From: Chloroflexota bacterium
GTDB lineage: Bacteria > Chloroflexota > UBA6077
Length of the DNA: 8,639 bases
Reading direction: 5' to 3'
Assembly (NCBI GenBank): GCA_021806765.1
Contig: JAJZQR010000220.1
Span: forward strand, 1-8,639
Shown here: in pieces, positions 1-6,105 of the stretch
How the letters are laid out: each line of letters starts with the position of its first letter
Position numbering within the stretch: position 1 is the first letter of the stretch
Program-made: the position numbers and the translations under genes
The notes under the pieces: generated by a model
What the model was told of the DNA's origin: nothing
Seen by the model: the letters and a program-made list of their open reading frames with translations, nothing else
Database searches by the model: none

Positions 1-649
1 GCTGCATATCCTGCTCGCTCTTCAGTAGCTGGGAGTAGGTGAGCTGGTACTGGGTGAGGGCGTTCTGGAGACGGCCTATCTCCGCCTGGCGCGCCTCTGG
101 CGTAAGGTCTCGAGTGGCGGCGCGGAGTTCGTCGATCTGAGTTGAGGCGGTGCGGATGTTGGCCTCCAGGGTCTGCAGCTGCTCCCTCAGCGCGTCCCGG
201 GAAAGAGCCGCCTGGCCCAAACCGGCCAGGCGGCTCTCCTTGATGAAGGCGCGGGCGACGGCGTTGGCGATGTCGGCTGCCTGCTGGGGGTCGGTGCTCT
301 CGGCCTTCAGTTCCAGCAGCATGGTGTCCCGCACGACCCGTACACTCAGCATAGCGTTGAGCCGCTCCGGGCTAAAGGGGAGCTTCAACTCCGCCAGAGC
401 ATCTTCCAGGACAGGGCGCTTGCGGATCAGTTCCCCATAGGTCTTAGTGAGCCGCTCGCTGGTCAGGACATCGTTGTAGGCCACGACACCGGGGGTTTGG
501 GCCTGGTTGACCAGGAGGGTGGTGGAGGCCTCGTACACCCTGGCCATGGAGTCGCTCACCAGGTACGAGGAGCCAGCAGCCAGCGTTCCACCCAGCAGGA
601 TCAACCAGAGCCACCGCCGCAGGAAAGCCAGGTAGTGTCTCAGTTCCAT
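1..649 (-). CDS. Wzz/PCP-type polysaccharide chain-length determinant, 3' part beyond the window edge
   Basis: Reading the minus strand from ATG at 649 gives 216 uninterrupted codons running off the window start. The protein begins MELRHYLAFLRRWLWLILLG: a short cytoplasmic N-terminus, then a membrane helix at about residues 13-31. A periplasmic-type segment follows (VYEASTTLLVNQAQTPG, about 39-53; VVRDTMLLELKAESTDPQQA, about 105-124), then a Gln/Leu/Glu-rich stretch at about 150-216 that looks like a coiled coil. This order matches the Wzz (polysaccharide co-polymerase) family, which sets O-antigen or exopolysaccharide chain length at the inner membrane. The second membrane helix, and any fused tyrosine-kinase domain, would lie outside the window. 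A GAGGGAG ribosome-binding sequence (complement of 660-666) sits 10 bases before the ATG. It is transcribed away from the glycosyltransferase and hydrolase genes, so it may belong to a neighbouring polysaccharide operon. Family assignment is firm; the subtype is not decidable. Confidence 0.85.
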   Translation of the reverse strand, partial: MELRHYLAFLRRWLWLILLGGTLAAGSSYLVSDSMARVYEASTTLLVNQAQTPGVVAYNDVLTSERLTKTYGELIRKRPVLEDALAELKLPFSPERLNAMLSVRVVRDTMLLELKAESTDPQQAADIANAVARAFIKESRLAGLGQAALSRDALREQLQTLEANIRTASTQIDELRAATRDLTPEARQAEIGRLQNALTQYQLTYSQLLKSEQDMQ

Positions 650-685
650 CGGGCTTCGACTCCCTCAGAACCTGGAACCGGGCCT

Positions 686-711
686 CCGGTGCATTCAGAG
701 CGCAGCACCGG
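686..711 (-). promoter_or_regulatory. Leader hairpin upstream of the Wzz-like gene
   Basis: CCGGTGC (686-692) and GCACCGG (705-711) are perfect 7-bp complementary arms around a 12-base loop. They lie 37 bases upstream of the Wzz-like start codon and just outside its ribosome-binding sequence, so the hairpin would sit in the mRNA leader. There is no T-run, so it is not a standard terminator. A regulatory role is conjecture. Confidence 0.25.
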
Positions 712-884
712 GACCGCGAGGGTTATCTCCTCACCTCTCTAGGACGGAAAGGGGACCGTGGATAGGGCCCCACAAGCCTGCAGCCAGGAGTAAGCGACAG
801 GCTCCACTTCCAATAGACCGCCATCCTGATAATGCGCGTAAGCGTCCATATGTTCTCACAAGCACGCCTTAGCTCTAGCAGCAG

Positions 885-938
885 TCAGCCTACATCTGCT
901 GAATATGCAATGTCAAGAGGTATGAGGTAGTAGGCTGA
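885..938 (-). promoter_or_regulatory. 9-bp inverted repeat enclosing a TTGACA (-35-like) hexamer
   Basis: TCAGCCTAC (885-893) and GTAGGCTGA (930-938) are perfect inverted copies 36 bases apart; an alternative pairing TCTGCT (895-900) / AGCAGA (938-943) is also present. Between the arms the minus strand carries a perfect TTGACA (complement of 911-916), facing the Wzz-like gene 260 bases away. The best -10 at 16 bases (TGTAGG, complement of 889-894) is poor. TAGGCT also recurs at 931-936 and 946-951. A promoter with a flanking operator is possible, but only the repeat itself is certain. Confidence 0.3.
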
Positions 939-999
939 GCAGAAATAGGCTAGAATTTTAACGAGCCTTGGGTCGGGCTCGACGGAGGCGCAGGGAGTG

Positions 1000-1374
1000 A
1001 TGAGGCAAGTCGGGTTGTGGACAGTCCTCTTTGCCGCCCTAACACTGTTGGTGCAGGCTCGACTCGTCGCCCGCTGGGACGAGGCCACGTTGGGCTTGGT
1101 GGCTGCCTGTCGTCCCAGCGTTCTGGCCTAGGCCATGAACTGGATCTTCCGGCTGGGGTTCGCGCAGGTAGACGTGGCCCTGGCGGTGCACCCTCTCGCG
1201 GCCGCCTGTTCCAGGAAGAGGTGTAGATGGTGGGAAGGCACACCCCACCCTGGCCCAGAGGAGCGCGCTGGGCCTGTTGGGGACGAGTGCCGCCCCATCG
1301 ATCGGCGTTCGAAGGCAATCAGGGTGGGGCCGGGTCCGTGGGGGGTGCGCCGCCAGATCCGGCAGCCTGCTTGA
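1000..1374 (+). pseudogene. Probable relic of a PAP2-like membrane phosphatase, interrupted by TAG
   Basis: An ATG at 1000, behind GGAGG (984-988) and GGGAG (993-997), opens a frame giving MRQVGLWTVLFAALTLLVQA, a membrane helix, then ARWDEATLGLVAACRPSVLA and a TAG at 1129-1131. The same frame resumes directly as AMNWIFRLGFAQVDVALAV. Read through the stop, the order is helix, 'WDEA-L', 'RPSVL-x-AM', 'LGFAQVDVAL'. This resembles the N-terminus of PAP2-superfamily lipid-phosphate phosphatases (helix, D-x-x-hydrophobic, R-S-P-x-L, G-S-A-x-hydrophobic). After about 1195 the frame becomes Arg/Pro-rich and unlike any protein, and no PAP2 active-site motif (K-x6-RP or SGH) is visible in any frame. 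It is therefore a broken remnant or a spurious frame. PAP2 enzymes recycle undecaprenyl phosphate in polysaccharide pathways, which would fit this locus. The family call rests on pattern only. Confidence 0.4.
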
Positions 1375-1403
1375 TAAGCGAGTGCAACTGCGCCTCAGGG
1401 GGC

Positions 1404-1431
1404 TTTACAGAGCATAGTACAATTATATTGT
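1404..1431 (+). promoter_or_regulatory. Candidate promoter for the glycosyltransferase-hydrolase pair
   Basis: TTTACA (1404-1409) resembles a -35 box. The AT-rich run that follows contains TATATT (1424-1429, spacing 14) and TATTGT (1426-1431, spacing 16) as possible -10 boxes. It is a marked AT island in a GC-rich region, about 65 bases upstream of the glycosyltransferase start, and no better promoter is visible. The spacing is not ideal. Confidence 0.35.
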
Positions 1432-1434
1432 TCA

Positions 1435-1451
1435 TCACGGATCTGCCGTGA
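1435..1451 (+). promoter_or_regulatory. Small hairpin or operator just after the candidate promoter
   Basis: TCACGG (1435-1440) and CCGTGA (1446-1451) are perfect 6-bp inverted arms with a 5-base spacer, directly after the -10-like sequence. At this position it could be an operator dyad or a 5' leader stem. Short dyads are common by chance in GC-rich DNA. Confidence 0.25.
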
Positions 1452-1493
1452 GACTCGCGATGTGTCTCGACCGTCTCTCCTGGGTTCGAGGCC

Positions 1494-2084
1494 ATGGAAT
1501 TGCGCTACAGCGTCATCATTCCGGCGCGAAATGCGAGACAGGAGCTGGCCGAGATTCTGGCCGCCCTCTCGGCCGGAGCCGACGAACCCGCGCCCAAGGA
1601 AGTCGTCGTGGTCGACGACGGATCGATAGACTCCACGGCTGCCTTGGCCCGTACCTGGGGCGCCCGGGTAGTCAGCATTCCAGGTCGGGGCCCCGCGGCA
1701 GCCCGCAATGCCGGCGCCTCGGCTGCCTCGGGAGATCTCCTGGTCTCCTTCGACGCCGACTGCGTGCCCGAGCAGGGCTGCATCGAAGCGCTGCTGGCCC
1801 CCTTCGAGGACCCCCGGGTGGTGGGGGTGCGAGGGGCCTACACCACGAACCAGCGAGCCCTGGCCGCCCGCTTCGCGCAGTTGGAGATGGAGGAGAAGCA
1901 GGAGCGTATGGCGGCCAGCCGCGAGACGGCGGTCGTGGATACCGCCTGCGCCGCCTATCGACGGAGGGCCTTCCTGGAGGGCGGGGGACCTCTGGAGGGT
2001 GGCCTCCGTGGCTCGAGAGGAGAGCAAGCCCCTCGTGGTCGCCGGCGGCTTGGTGGTGGCGGTGAGGAGCGGGTAGGTAGATGA
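1494..2084 (+). CDS. Family 2 glycosyltransferase, C-terminally truncated
   Basis: The first ~165 residues are a clear GT-A fold glycosyltransferase family 2 domain: RYSVIIPARN (4-13), VVVVDDGS (37-44), the RGPAAARNAGASAASGD block (65-81) and the metal-binding D-x-D motif FDADC (86-90). VVDTACAAYRRRAFLEGGG (147-165) is the point where family members normally continue with 'FDE...EDVDLxxR', which supplies the acceptor side and catalytic base. Here it changes to an Arg/Gly-rich tail of about 30 residues and stops at 196, against the usual 230-330. The break is next to a G-run at 1983-1987. No frame after it holds enough sequence to restore the domain, so a deletion is likely, with or without a frameshift. 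The TGA overlaps the next gene's ATG (ATGA, 2081-2084), suggesting translational coupling. It would transfer a sugar to a glycan or lipid carrier at the cytoplasmic membrane, but activity is doubtful. The start is chosen because the core begins immediately; only a weak GAGG (1488-1491) precedes it. Confidence 0.8.
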   Translation: MELRYSVIIPARNARQELAEILAALSAGADEPAPKEVVVVDDGSIDSTAALARTWGARVVSIPGRGPAAARNAGASAASGDLLVSFDADCVPEQGCIEALLAPFEDPRVVGVRGAYTTNQRALAARFAQLEMEEKQERMAASRETAVVDTACAAYRRRAFLEGGGPLEGGLRGSRGEQAPRGRRRLGGGGEERVGR

Positions 2085-3814
2085 GAAGAGCAGCTTCGTG
2101 GGTGTTGCCGGCGATTTTCGGTCTGCTCCTCGTCCTGTGGGTGGGGTTACCGATCCGCCTGGCCCTGGCCGAGGAGCCGGGCACCGGTTTTCCTATCGCC
2201 GATCAGCTCCTGCGGGACTATTACCAGAAGAGGGGCGGGGTCCGCACCTTCGGCTACCCTATCTCTCGGGAGTTTACCCTCCAGGGCTTCCCGGTGCAGA
2301 TGTTCCAGCGGGGGGTGCTTCAGAGGCTGCCCGACGGGGGTGTAGCCACCATGAACCTGCTTGACGAGGGGCTGATGCCCTACACCAGCTTCAACTTCTC
2401 CGTGGTTCCCGCCACTTCGCGCGAACTGAAAGAGAGCGCCCCCTCGGTGGCCGATCCCGACTACGCCCGCAAAGCCATCGATTTCGTGCGGGCCAACGCC
2501 CCCGATGAATGGCAGGGTCTCCCCGTCAACTTCTTCCGCACCTTCTCCTCGACGGTGCGGTACGAGGACGCCTTCCCCCAGGGCGAGGCGGACCCTGCCC
2601 TGGTCCCCCTGCTAAACCTGGAGCTGTGGGGGCTGCCGACCAGCAGGCCCGAGTACGATCCCAACAACCGAGGCTTCGTCTACCAGCGGTTCCAGCGGGG
2701 GATCATGCACTACGACGCCACGACGGGCGCCACCCAGGGCCTGCTGCTGGGGGACTACCTGAAGGCGATCATGACCGGGCGCGATCTGCCTCGGGACCTG
2801 GAGGCCCAGGCAAGAGGCAACCCCTTCTACCGCCAGTACGAGATCGGCGCGGACCGGGGTCCCCTCCGTTCGGCGGAGCTGCCGGCCACGGATCTGGCCC
2901 TGGCCTTCCGGTGGGGCACCCCCGACCCGCGCTTCGGCGTGGTGATAGCGGGACCCAACACCGAGGATCCCAGCTTCCTTGCGGCAACCTTGGAGGCCTT
3001 GGGCGCCGGAAGCTGGTTCAGCTTCGCCGGGAACCGGGCCAATGTGACCGGCCGTGTGGAACTGGTACGCCCCGGCGCGGACCTGAAGGATCTGACCACC
3101 CGTGCCCGCGCCAGGCCCGGCGGCGCGTGGCTTATCGGCAACGAACCGAACGTGCCGGGCCAGGATGACCTCCAGCCCGGAGCCTACGCCGATTTCCTCG
3201 CCCAGGTGTCGGGCGCTATCCGGGGCGCCGACCCGACAGCCGTACTGGTGGGGCCCAACGTGCTGAACTGGGAGAAGACCTGCACCGGATGTCCTGGCTT
3301 TGGCCAGGGGCGTTCCTGGAGCGAAGCTTTCCTGGCAGCCTACCAGGAGCGATACGGGAAGGTTCCCCTGGACGCGTGGGGGATCCACACCTACAGCTTG
3401 GACTGGGACAACCTGCCCCTCACCGACGCTGCCGCCGACCACGCCCAACTGATCTCAACCCGCACCTGGCTCGACGCGAGGGGCCTGCGCCTACCCCTCT
3501 GGCTGACGGAGTTCGGGGTGATCTGGGGCTTCGAGGGCATCGAGTGGGTGGACCAGGGCGGTCGCCGAACGGCCCGCCCGGTCGGGCAGTTCCGCGCCGA
3601 CCTGGTGGGGAACTATCTGGACAGTATGCTAGCCTGGCTGACAGGATCCGGCGGTCAGGCGCGGGTGGAGCGCTGGTTCCTATACGCCACCGCGCCGCCC
3701 CCGGAGCCCTACGCGACGGAGATGGCCGGCATCGCCCTGATGGAGCCCGGCCGGCTCATCCTCACCCCTTTCGGGGAACGCTACCGGGCCTGGTCGGTTC
3801 GCGGCGAGCGCTAG
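2081..3814 (+). CDS. Secreted glycoside hydrolase-like protein (clan GH-A type barrel) with N-terminal LGFP-like repeats
   Basis: Residues 1-30 form a signal peptide (basic start, hydrophobic core to about 23, LALA-EE at the probable cleavage site). Residues 35-276 form a two-repeat LGFP-like module: [14 protein letters not shown] (52-65) with MFQRGVLQ (74-81), then ELWGLPTSRPEYDPNN (181-196) with [12 protein letters not shown] (201-212). Residues about 283-577 look like a TIM-barrel hydrolase of clan GH-A (Glyco_hydro_cc/GH39-like). LIGNEPNVPGQDD (351-363) gives the expected acid/base Glu355, DAWGIHTYSLDW (431-442) a substrate-side His/Tyr, and LPLWLTEFGVIW (471-482) the expected nucleophile Glu477. 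Both catalytic Glu are at normal strand ends, so it should be active. It would act outside the membrane on an unknown polysaccharide, perhaps the polymer made at this locus. The start overlaps the glycosyltransferase stop (ATGA). The first module is closely similar to one in the minus-strand gene at 6106-8388. The exact GH family is uncertain. Confidence 0.88.
   Translation: MRRAASWVLPAIFGLLLVLWVGLPIRLALAEEPGTGFPIADQLLRDYYQKRGGVRTFGYPISREFTLQGFPVQMFQRGVLQRLPDGGVATMNLLDEGLMPYTSFNFSVVPATSRELKESAPSVADPDYARKAIDFVRANAPDEWQGLPVNFFRTFSSTVRYEDAFPQGEADPALVPLLNLELWGLPTSRPEYDPNNRGFVYQRFQRGIMHYDATTGATQGLLLGDYLKAIMTGRDLPRDLEAQARGNPFYRQYEIGADRGPLRSAELPATDLALAFRWGTPDPRFGVVIAGPNTEDPSFLAATLEALGAGSWFSFAGNRANVTGRVELVRPGADLKDLTTRARARPGGAWLIGNEPNVPGQDDLQPGAYADFLAQVSGAIRGADPTAVLVGPNVLNWEKTCTGCPGFGQGRSWSEAFLAAYQERYGKVPLDAWGIHTYSLDWDNLPLTDAAADHAQLISTRTWLDARGLRLPLWLTEFGVIWGFEGIEWVDQGGRRTARPVGQFRADLVGNYLDSMLAWLTGSGGQARVERWFLYATAPPPEPYATEMAGIALMEPGRLILTPFGERYRAWSVRGER
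2183..2908 (+). repeat. Copy 1 of a shared LGFP-like module (inverted relative to 6217-6942)
   Basis: This segment encodes residues 35-276 of the hydrolase and matches residues 483-724 of the protein at 6106-8388. By hand count, 49 of the first 71 aligned residues are identical without gaps, including [23 protein letters not shown] and MPYT. Similarity continues through [18 protein letters not shown] and LPAT-L-AF. The DNA is also visibly similar, so the two copies form a long imperfect inverted repeat. Confidence 0.85.
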
Positions 3815-3819
3815 GCGCC

Positions 3820-4557
3820 GTGCGGGATGCAGAACTGCCTGCTCTTGGGGAAGTGACCCTGAGGATGCTGGATGAATAGCACCTGCAACTGGCCTTTGAG
3901 GACCAGCGACTCACCCGCTGGTCCAACGCCCGAGGCTGGGACGGTTCGATCCCCGACGTGGCAGCGGACTCCCTCTTCGTGGTCGACACAACCGTTTCAT
4001 ACGGAGATACCTACCCCTTCATTTGCTCTAATGTAGACATCCGTATTAAACTACAAGAAGAATCTAGTCAACGTCATGCACTCGTGTTATATTGCGCTAA
4101 TCGGTTTCCGGCCGGCTTGCCCCCATGGACCTACCCCGCCATGGTGGTCGGGGCGACCTACGACCCGGCAACAGGCAAGGTGACGGAAAACCCCGGCTTC
4201 TGGGGCAATTGGGTTAGGGTGTACATACCTGCGGATGCCCGGGCGATCACCGTAGAGGGGTTGATCGATCCTGCCCCAACGCGACTGGAGTTCGGTCGGT
4301 TGGTCGTGGCTGGATACCTTCCGCTGTCTCCAGGGCAGCGGAAGACCGTGAGCATCGGCTATCTGACGAAGGGAGGAAAGGGGCTCACCGAAGGATACCA
4401 GCTCTTTCTACAGAAGCAGGCTGGCCTCCAGGCCCGGCCGATCTCCATGACGGTGGAATGGCCAACTGGTGAGGTTGCCCGGTACTCGGGCTCTCCAGCC
4501 CGGGACCAGTGGGTGGAACTGCACGGAACTCGTAAGGGGGCAACAACAGGGCAATAG
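3820..4557 (+). pseudogene. 5'-truncated DUF4012-family gene remnant with in-frame TAG
   Basis: One frame runs from 3820 to the double stop at 4555-4560, broken only by TAG at 3877-3879. Before the stop it reads AELPALGEVTLRMLDE; after it, HLQLAFEDQRLTRWSNARGW, then ADSLFVVDTTVSYGD, NWVRVYIPADARAITVEGL, GRLVVAGYLPLSPGQ and GYQLFLQKQAG. This order (KHLQLYF, lgWdG, D-L-VVD-N, a Y-N-V-R-V-Y-V-P block, a G...L-P-G-x-x-x-T block, LLLQKQ-G) matches the C-terminus of DUF4012 proteins. These are membrane/exported proteins of unknown function often found in polysaccharide loci of Chloroflexota and Actinomycetota. The family usually has Lys before HLQL, so AAG to TAG is the simplest lesion. The large N-terminal part is missing, and the relic starts 6 bases after the hydrolase stop. 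A GTG at 3958 could still express 199 residues. About 3990-4095 is AT-richer than its surroundings. The family call is by motif memory. Confidence 0.65.
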
Positions 4558-4563
4558 TAGCTG

Positions 4564-4570
4564 AAGGAGG
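4564..4570 (+). promoter_or_regulatory. Strong ribosome binding site for the gene at 4579
   Basis: AAGGAGG lies 8 bases before the ATG at 4579. It is a near-complete Shine-Dalgarno sequence and the best in the window; it fixes the start of the following gene. Confidence 0.75.
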
Positions 4571-4578
4571 TTAGGCTC

Positions 4579-5934
4579 ATGTTTGGCAAACTCGTCTTCC
4601 GCCTTCGATGCCAGACCCGTAGGCTGTTCCGGCACTACGGCTGGCCCTTGGGAGCAGCTCTAGCCTTGGCAGTCCTAGCTACCATGGGCGGGTCCTGGGG
4701 CACCGCCCTCGGTCAGACAGCCATAGCGCCGACGGCCACACCGACGGCCACACCGCCCCCACTCGTCTTGGCGGCCGCTCCGGGACCAGCGCCCACCCCG
4801 GCACCCTTGCCGCCGGTCCCGATATTTGTGCCGGGAGTGCAGCCCGCTGGCCCTGCGGTGCAATCGCCGGTCTCGACCGACGGCGGGCAGGTGAACACGG
4901 GGAACCCGAACGTGCTGCTGATGTTCTCTTCGGGTTCCGTCGATAGGCCAGCAGTCGTCGACTACATTCCCGTGATACCCGGTACGGCACCCCCACCATC
5001 GTGCGGTTTTCTAAGAGGTGAGACTGCCTTTCAGCTGACTGTCAGGGATGCGGCGACGGGCGTCGAACTGTACGGCTTCCCGGCTCCCCTGGTCATCACG
5101 TACAGGCCGACGTCTGCCGAGATGGCAGCAGCCGGGGGTAACCTGTCCCTGGTCATGTTGTGCTACTGGAACGGCAACGCGTGGGTGGCACTCACGGGCA
5201 CTCCGAACGCCAATGGCACCATCACGTACACCCTGCCGTACCTCCTGCAGAACATCAACCTTCTCGCTGTCCTGATCAGGCCGGAGGGCGCCGCACCAGT
5301 CGGAATCGAACTCCCGAACGGGCGGTTCTTCACCGCTACCAACGGTTTCGGGGGGGCCTGTGGGACCGGCTTTGCCGTCACCGACGACGGAGAGATCGGC
5401 TTCTGGACCGAGTTCCAGCGCATGGGGGGCGTGGATCGGGTCGGTTACCCGATCAGTGGACGCTTCATGCACGGGGGGTTCGTGACTCAGGCATTCCAGA
5501 AGTTTGCGCTCCAGTGGCGTCCCGAACTCGTTCAGACGGTGCCGGTCAACGTATTCGACGACCTTCACATGCAGGGGGCGGACAGTTGGCTTGACACTTT
5601 CGAGCAGGTCCCGCCCGCTGCTGATACTGGCGCGGACACCAACCTGCCGTGGGATCAAGTGGTGGCTCGGCACGTCGCCATCCTCGATCCCTATCCTGCC
5701 CTGCGCAACGCATACCTCGCCGATCCCAACTGGCTGGAGAGCTACGGACTGCCGGTCTCCGTGAAGGACTACGGCCCGATGGTCACCGCGCGACTGCAGC
5801 GGGCAACGTTGCAGTTGTGGAAGGTGGACATGCCCTGGGCAGCGGCCGGTACCGTCGTAGTCGGCAACGGTGGTGACCTGGCCAAGGAGGCTGGCCTCTG
5901 GCCTGCCGACGCCGTCACCCCAAGGCTGCCGTAG
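4579..5934 (+). CDS. Secreted surface protein: Pro-rich linker, ZU5-like beta domain, paired LGFP-like repeats
   Basis: This is a 451-residue exported protein. The basic N-terminus (FRLRCQTRRLFRHYG) and hydrophobic stretch at about 22-36 form a signal peptide or anchor, ending near SWGTALGQTA. A Thr/Pro/Ala linker spans about 50-95. Residues about 105-235 look like a beta-sandwich (FQLTVRDAATGVELYGFPAP at 151-170, LVMLCYWNGNAWVALTGTPN at 191-210, then a final strand), a pattern seen in ZU5-like domains of surface proteins. Residues about 248-440 hold two LGFP-like units: FWTEFQRMGGVDRVGYPISG with TQAFQKFALQW, and LESYGLPVS with ARLQRATLQLW. No enzyme motif is visible, so a structural or binding role outside the cell is most likely. 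It is the third protein here with this repeat type, more diverged than the other two. It starts 21 bases after the DUF4012 remnant behind an excellent ribosome binding site. I do not recognise a named family for the whole protein. Confidence 0.85.
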   Translation: MFGKLVFRLRCQTRRLFRHYGWPLGAALALAVLATMGGSWGTALGQTAIAPTATPTATPPPLVLAAAPGPAPTPAPLPPVPIFVPGVQPAGPAVQSPVSTDGGQVNTGNPNVLLMFSSGSVDRPAVVDYIPVIPGTAPPPSCGFLRGETAFQLTVRDAATGVELYGFPAPLVITYRPTSAEMAAAGGNLSLVMLCYWNGNAWVALTGTPNANGTITYTLPYLLQNINLLAVLIRPEGAAPVGIELPNGRFFTATNGFGGACGTGFAVTDDGEIGFWTEFQRMGGVDRVGYPISGRFMHGGFVTQAFQKFALQWRPELVQTVPVNVFDDLHMQGADSWLDTFEQVPPAADTGADTNLPWDQVVARHVAILDPYPALRNAYLADPNWLESYGLPVSVKDYGPMVTARLQRATLQLWKVDMPWAAAGTVVVGNGGDLAKEAGLWPADAVTPRLP

Positions 5935-5963
5935 GCCTTACTCGTGGCAAAGTTGTAGCGGGC

Positions 5964-6095
5964 GTGAAGTTGACGCTGCGAGGGTTGGCCAGCCTGATCA
6001 TCGCTGGACTGGTGGCGCTGTTGGCGTCGCTCGGCGGAGGCTGAGGGAACACCCTCGGCCAAACCGCCGGGCCTCCGCCAACGCGCCCCGCCTAA
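5964..6095 (+). pseudogene. Signal-peptide relic resembling the start of the gene at 4579, with TGA replacing Trp
   Basis: From GTG at 5964 the frame gives VKLTLRGLASLIIAGLVALL, then ASLGGG, a TGA (6042-6044), GNTLGQTAGPPPTRPA and TAA (6093-6095). Read through the TGA, the pattern LGG-x-[W]-G-x-x-LGQTA followed by Pro/Thr matches MGGSWGTALGQTA plus Pro/Thr in the protein at 4579, with the stop exactly where that protein has Trp. TGG to TGA is a single change. It therefore looks like the 5' end of a decayed paralogue, cut off where the 3' end of the minus-strand gene (6106) begins. No convincing ribosome binding site is visible. The match is short, but the coincidence of position, residue order and following Pro/Thr composition is hard to explain otherwise. 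Confidence 0.55.
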
Positions 6096-6101
6096 GAGGC
6101 C
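6070..6101. terminator. Possible hairpin between convergent genes
   Basis: GGCCTC (6070-6075) and GAGGCC (6096-6101) are complementary, with a GC-rich 20-base loop that can extend the pairing imperfectly. It lies between the stops of the convergent genes ending at 5934 and 6106, where a bidirectional terminator would be expected. There is no T-run on either side, so intrinsic termination is unproven. Confidence 0.25.
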
Positions 6102-6105
6102 GGGA

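Larger units (their letters stand above)
650..999. other. Intergenic region without a credible gene
   Basis: This stretch upstream of the Wzz-like gene has frequent stops in all frames and no protein pattern I recognise. It becomes more AT-rich from about 890 to 960. It holds the leader hairpin at 686-711 and the inverted repeat at 885-938, listed separately. On the plus strand TAGAAT (951-956) looks like a -10 box, but no matching -35 is visible. It most likely serves as the control region between the minus-strand Wzz-like gene and the plus-strand genes to its right. Confidence 0.5.

Noticed and set aside
1395..2027. Minus-strand open frame opposite the glycosyltransferase
   Set aside because: No recognisable motifs, Arg/Gly-rich, and antisense to clear GT2 motifs.
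2612..3448. Long minus-strand open frame (278 codons)
   Set aside because: It lies fully inside the hydrolase gene, which has a signal peptide and catalytic motifs. High GC explains the open antisense frame.
5011..5673. Minus-strand open frame of 220 codons
   Set aside because: It is antisense to the LGFP-like and beta-sandwich coding region of the gene at 4579, with no family features.
1129..6044. Stop-codon reassignment or suppression explaining the in-frame stops
   Set aside because: TAG and TGA both interrupt relics, while intact genes here end normally with TAG (3812, 5932) or TGA (6106). The interrupted genes are also truncated.
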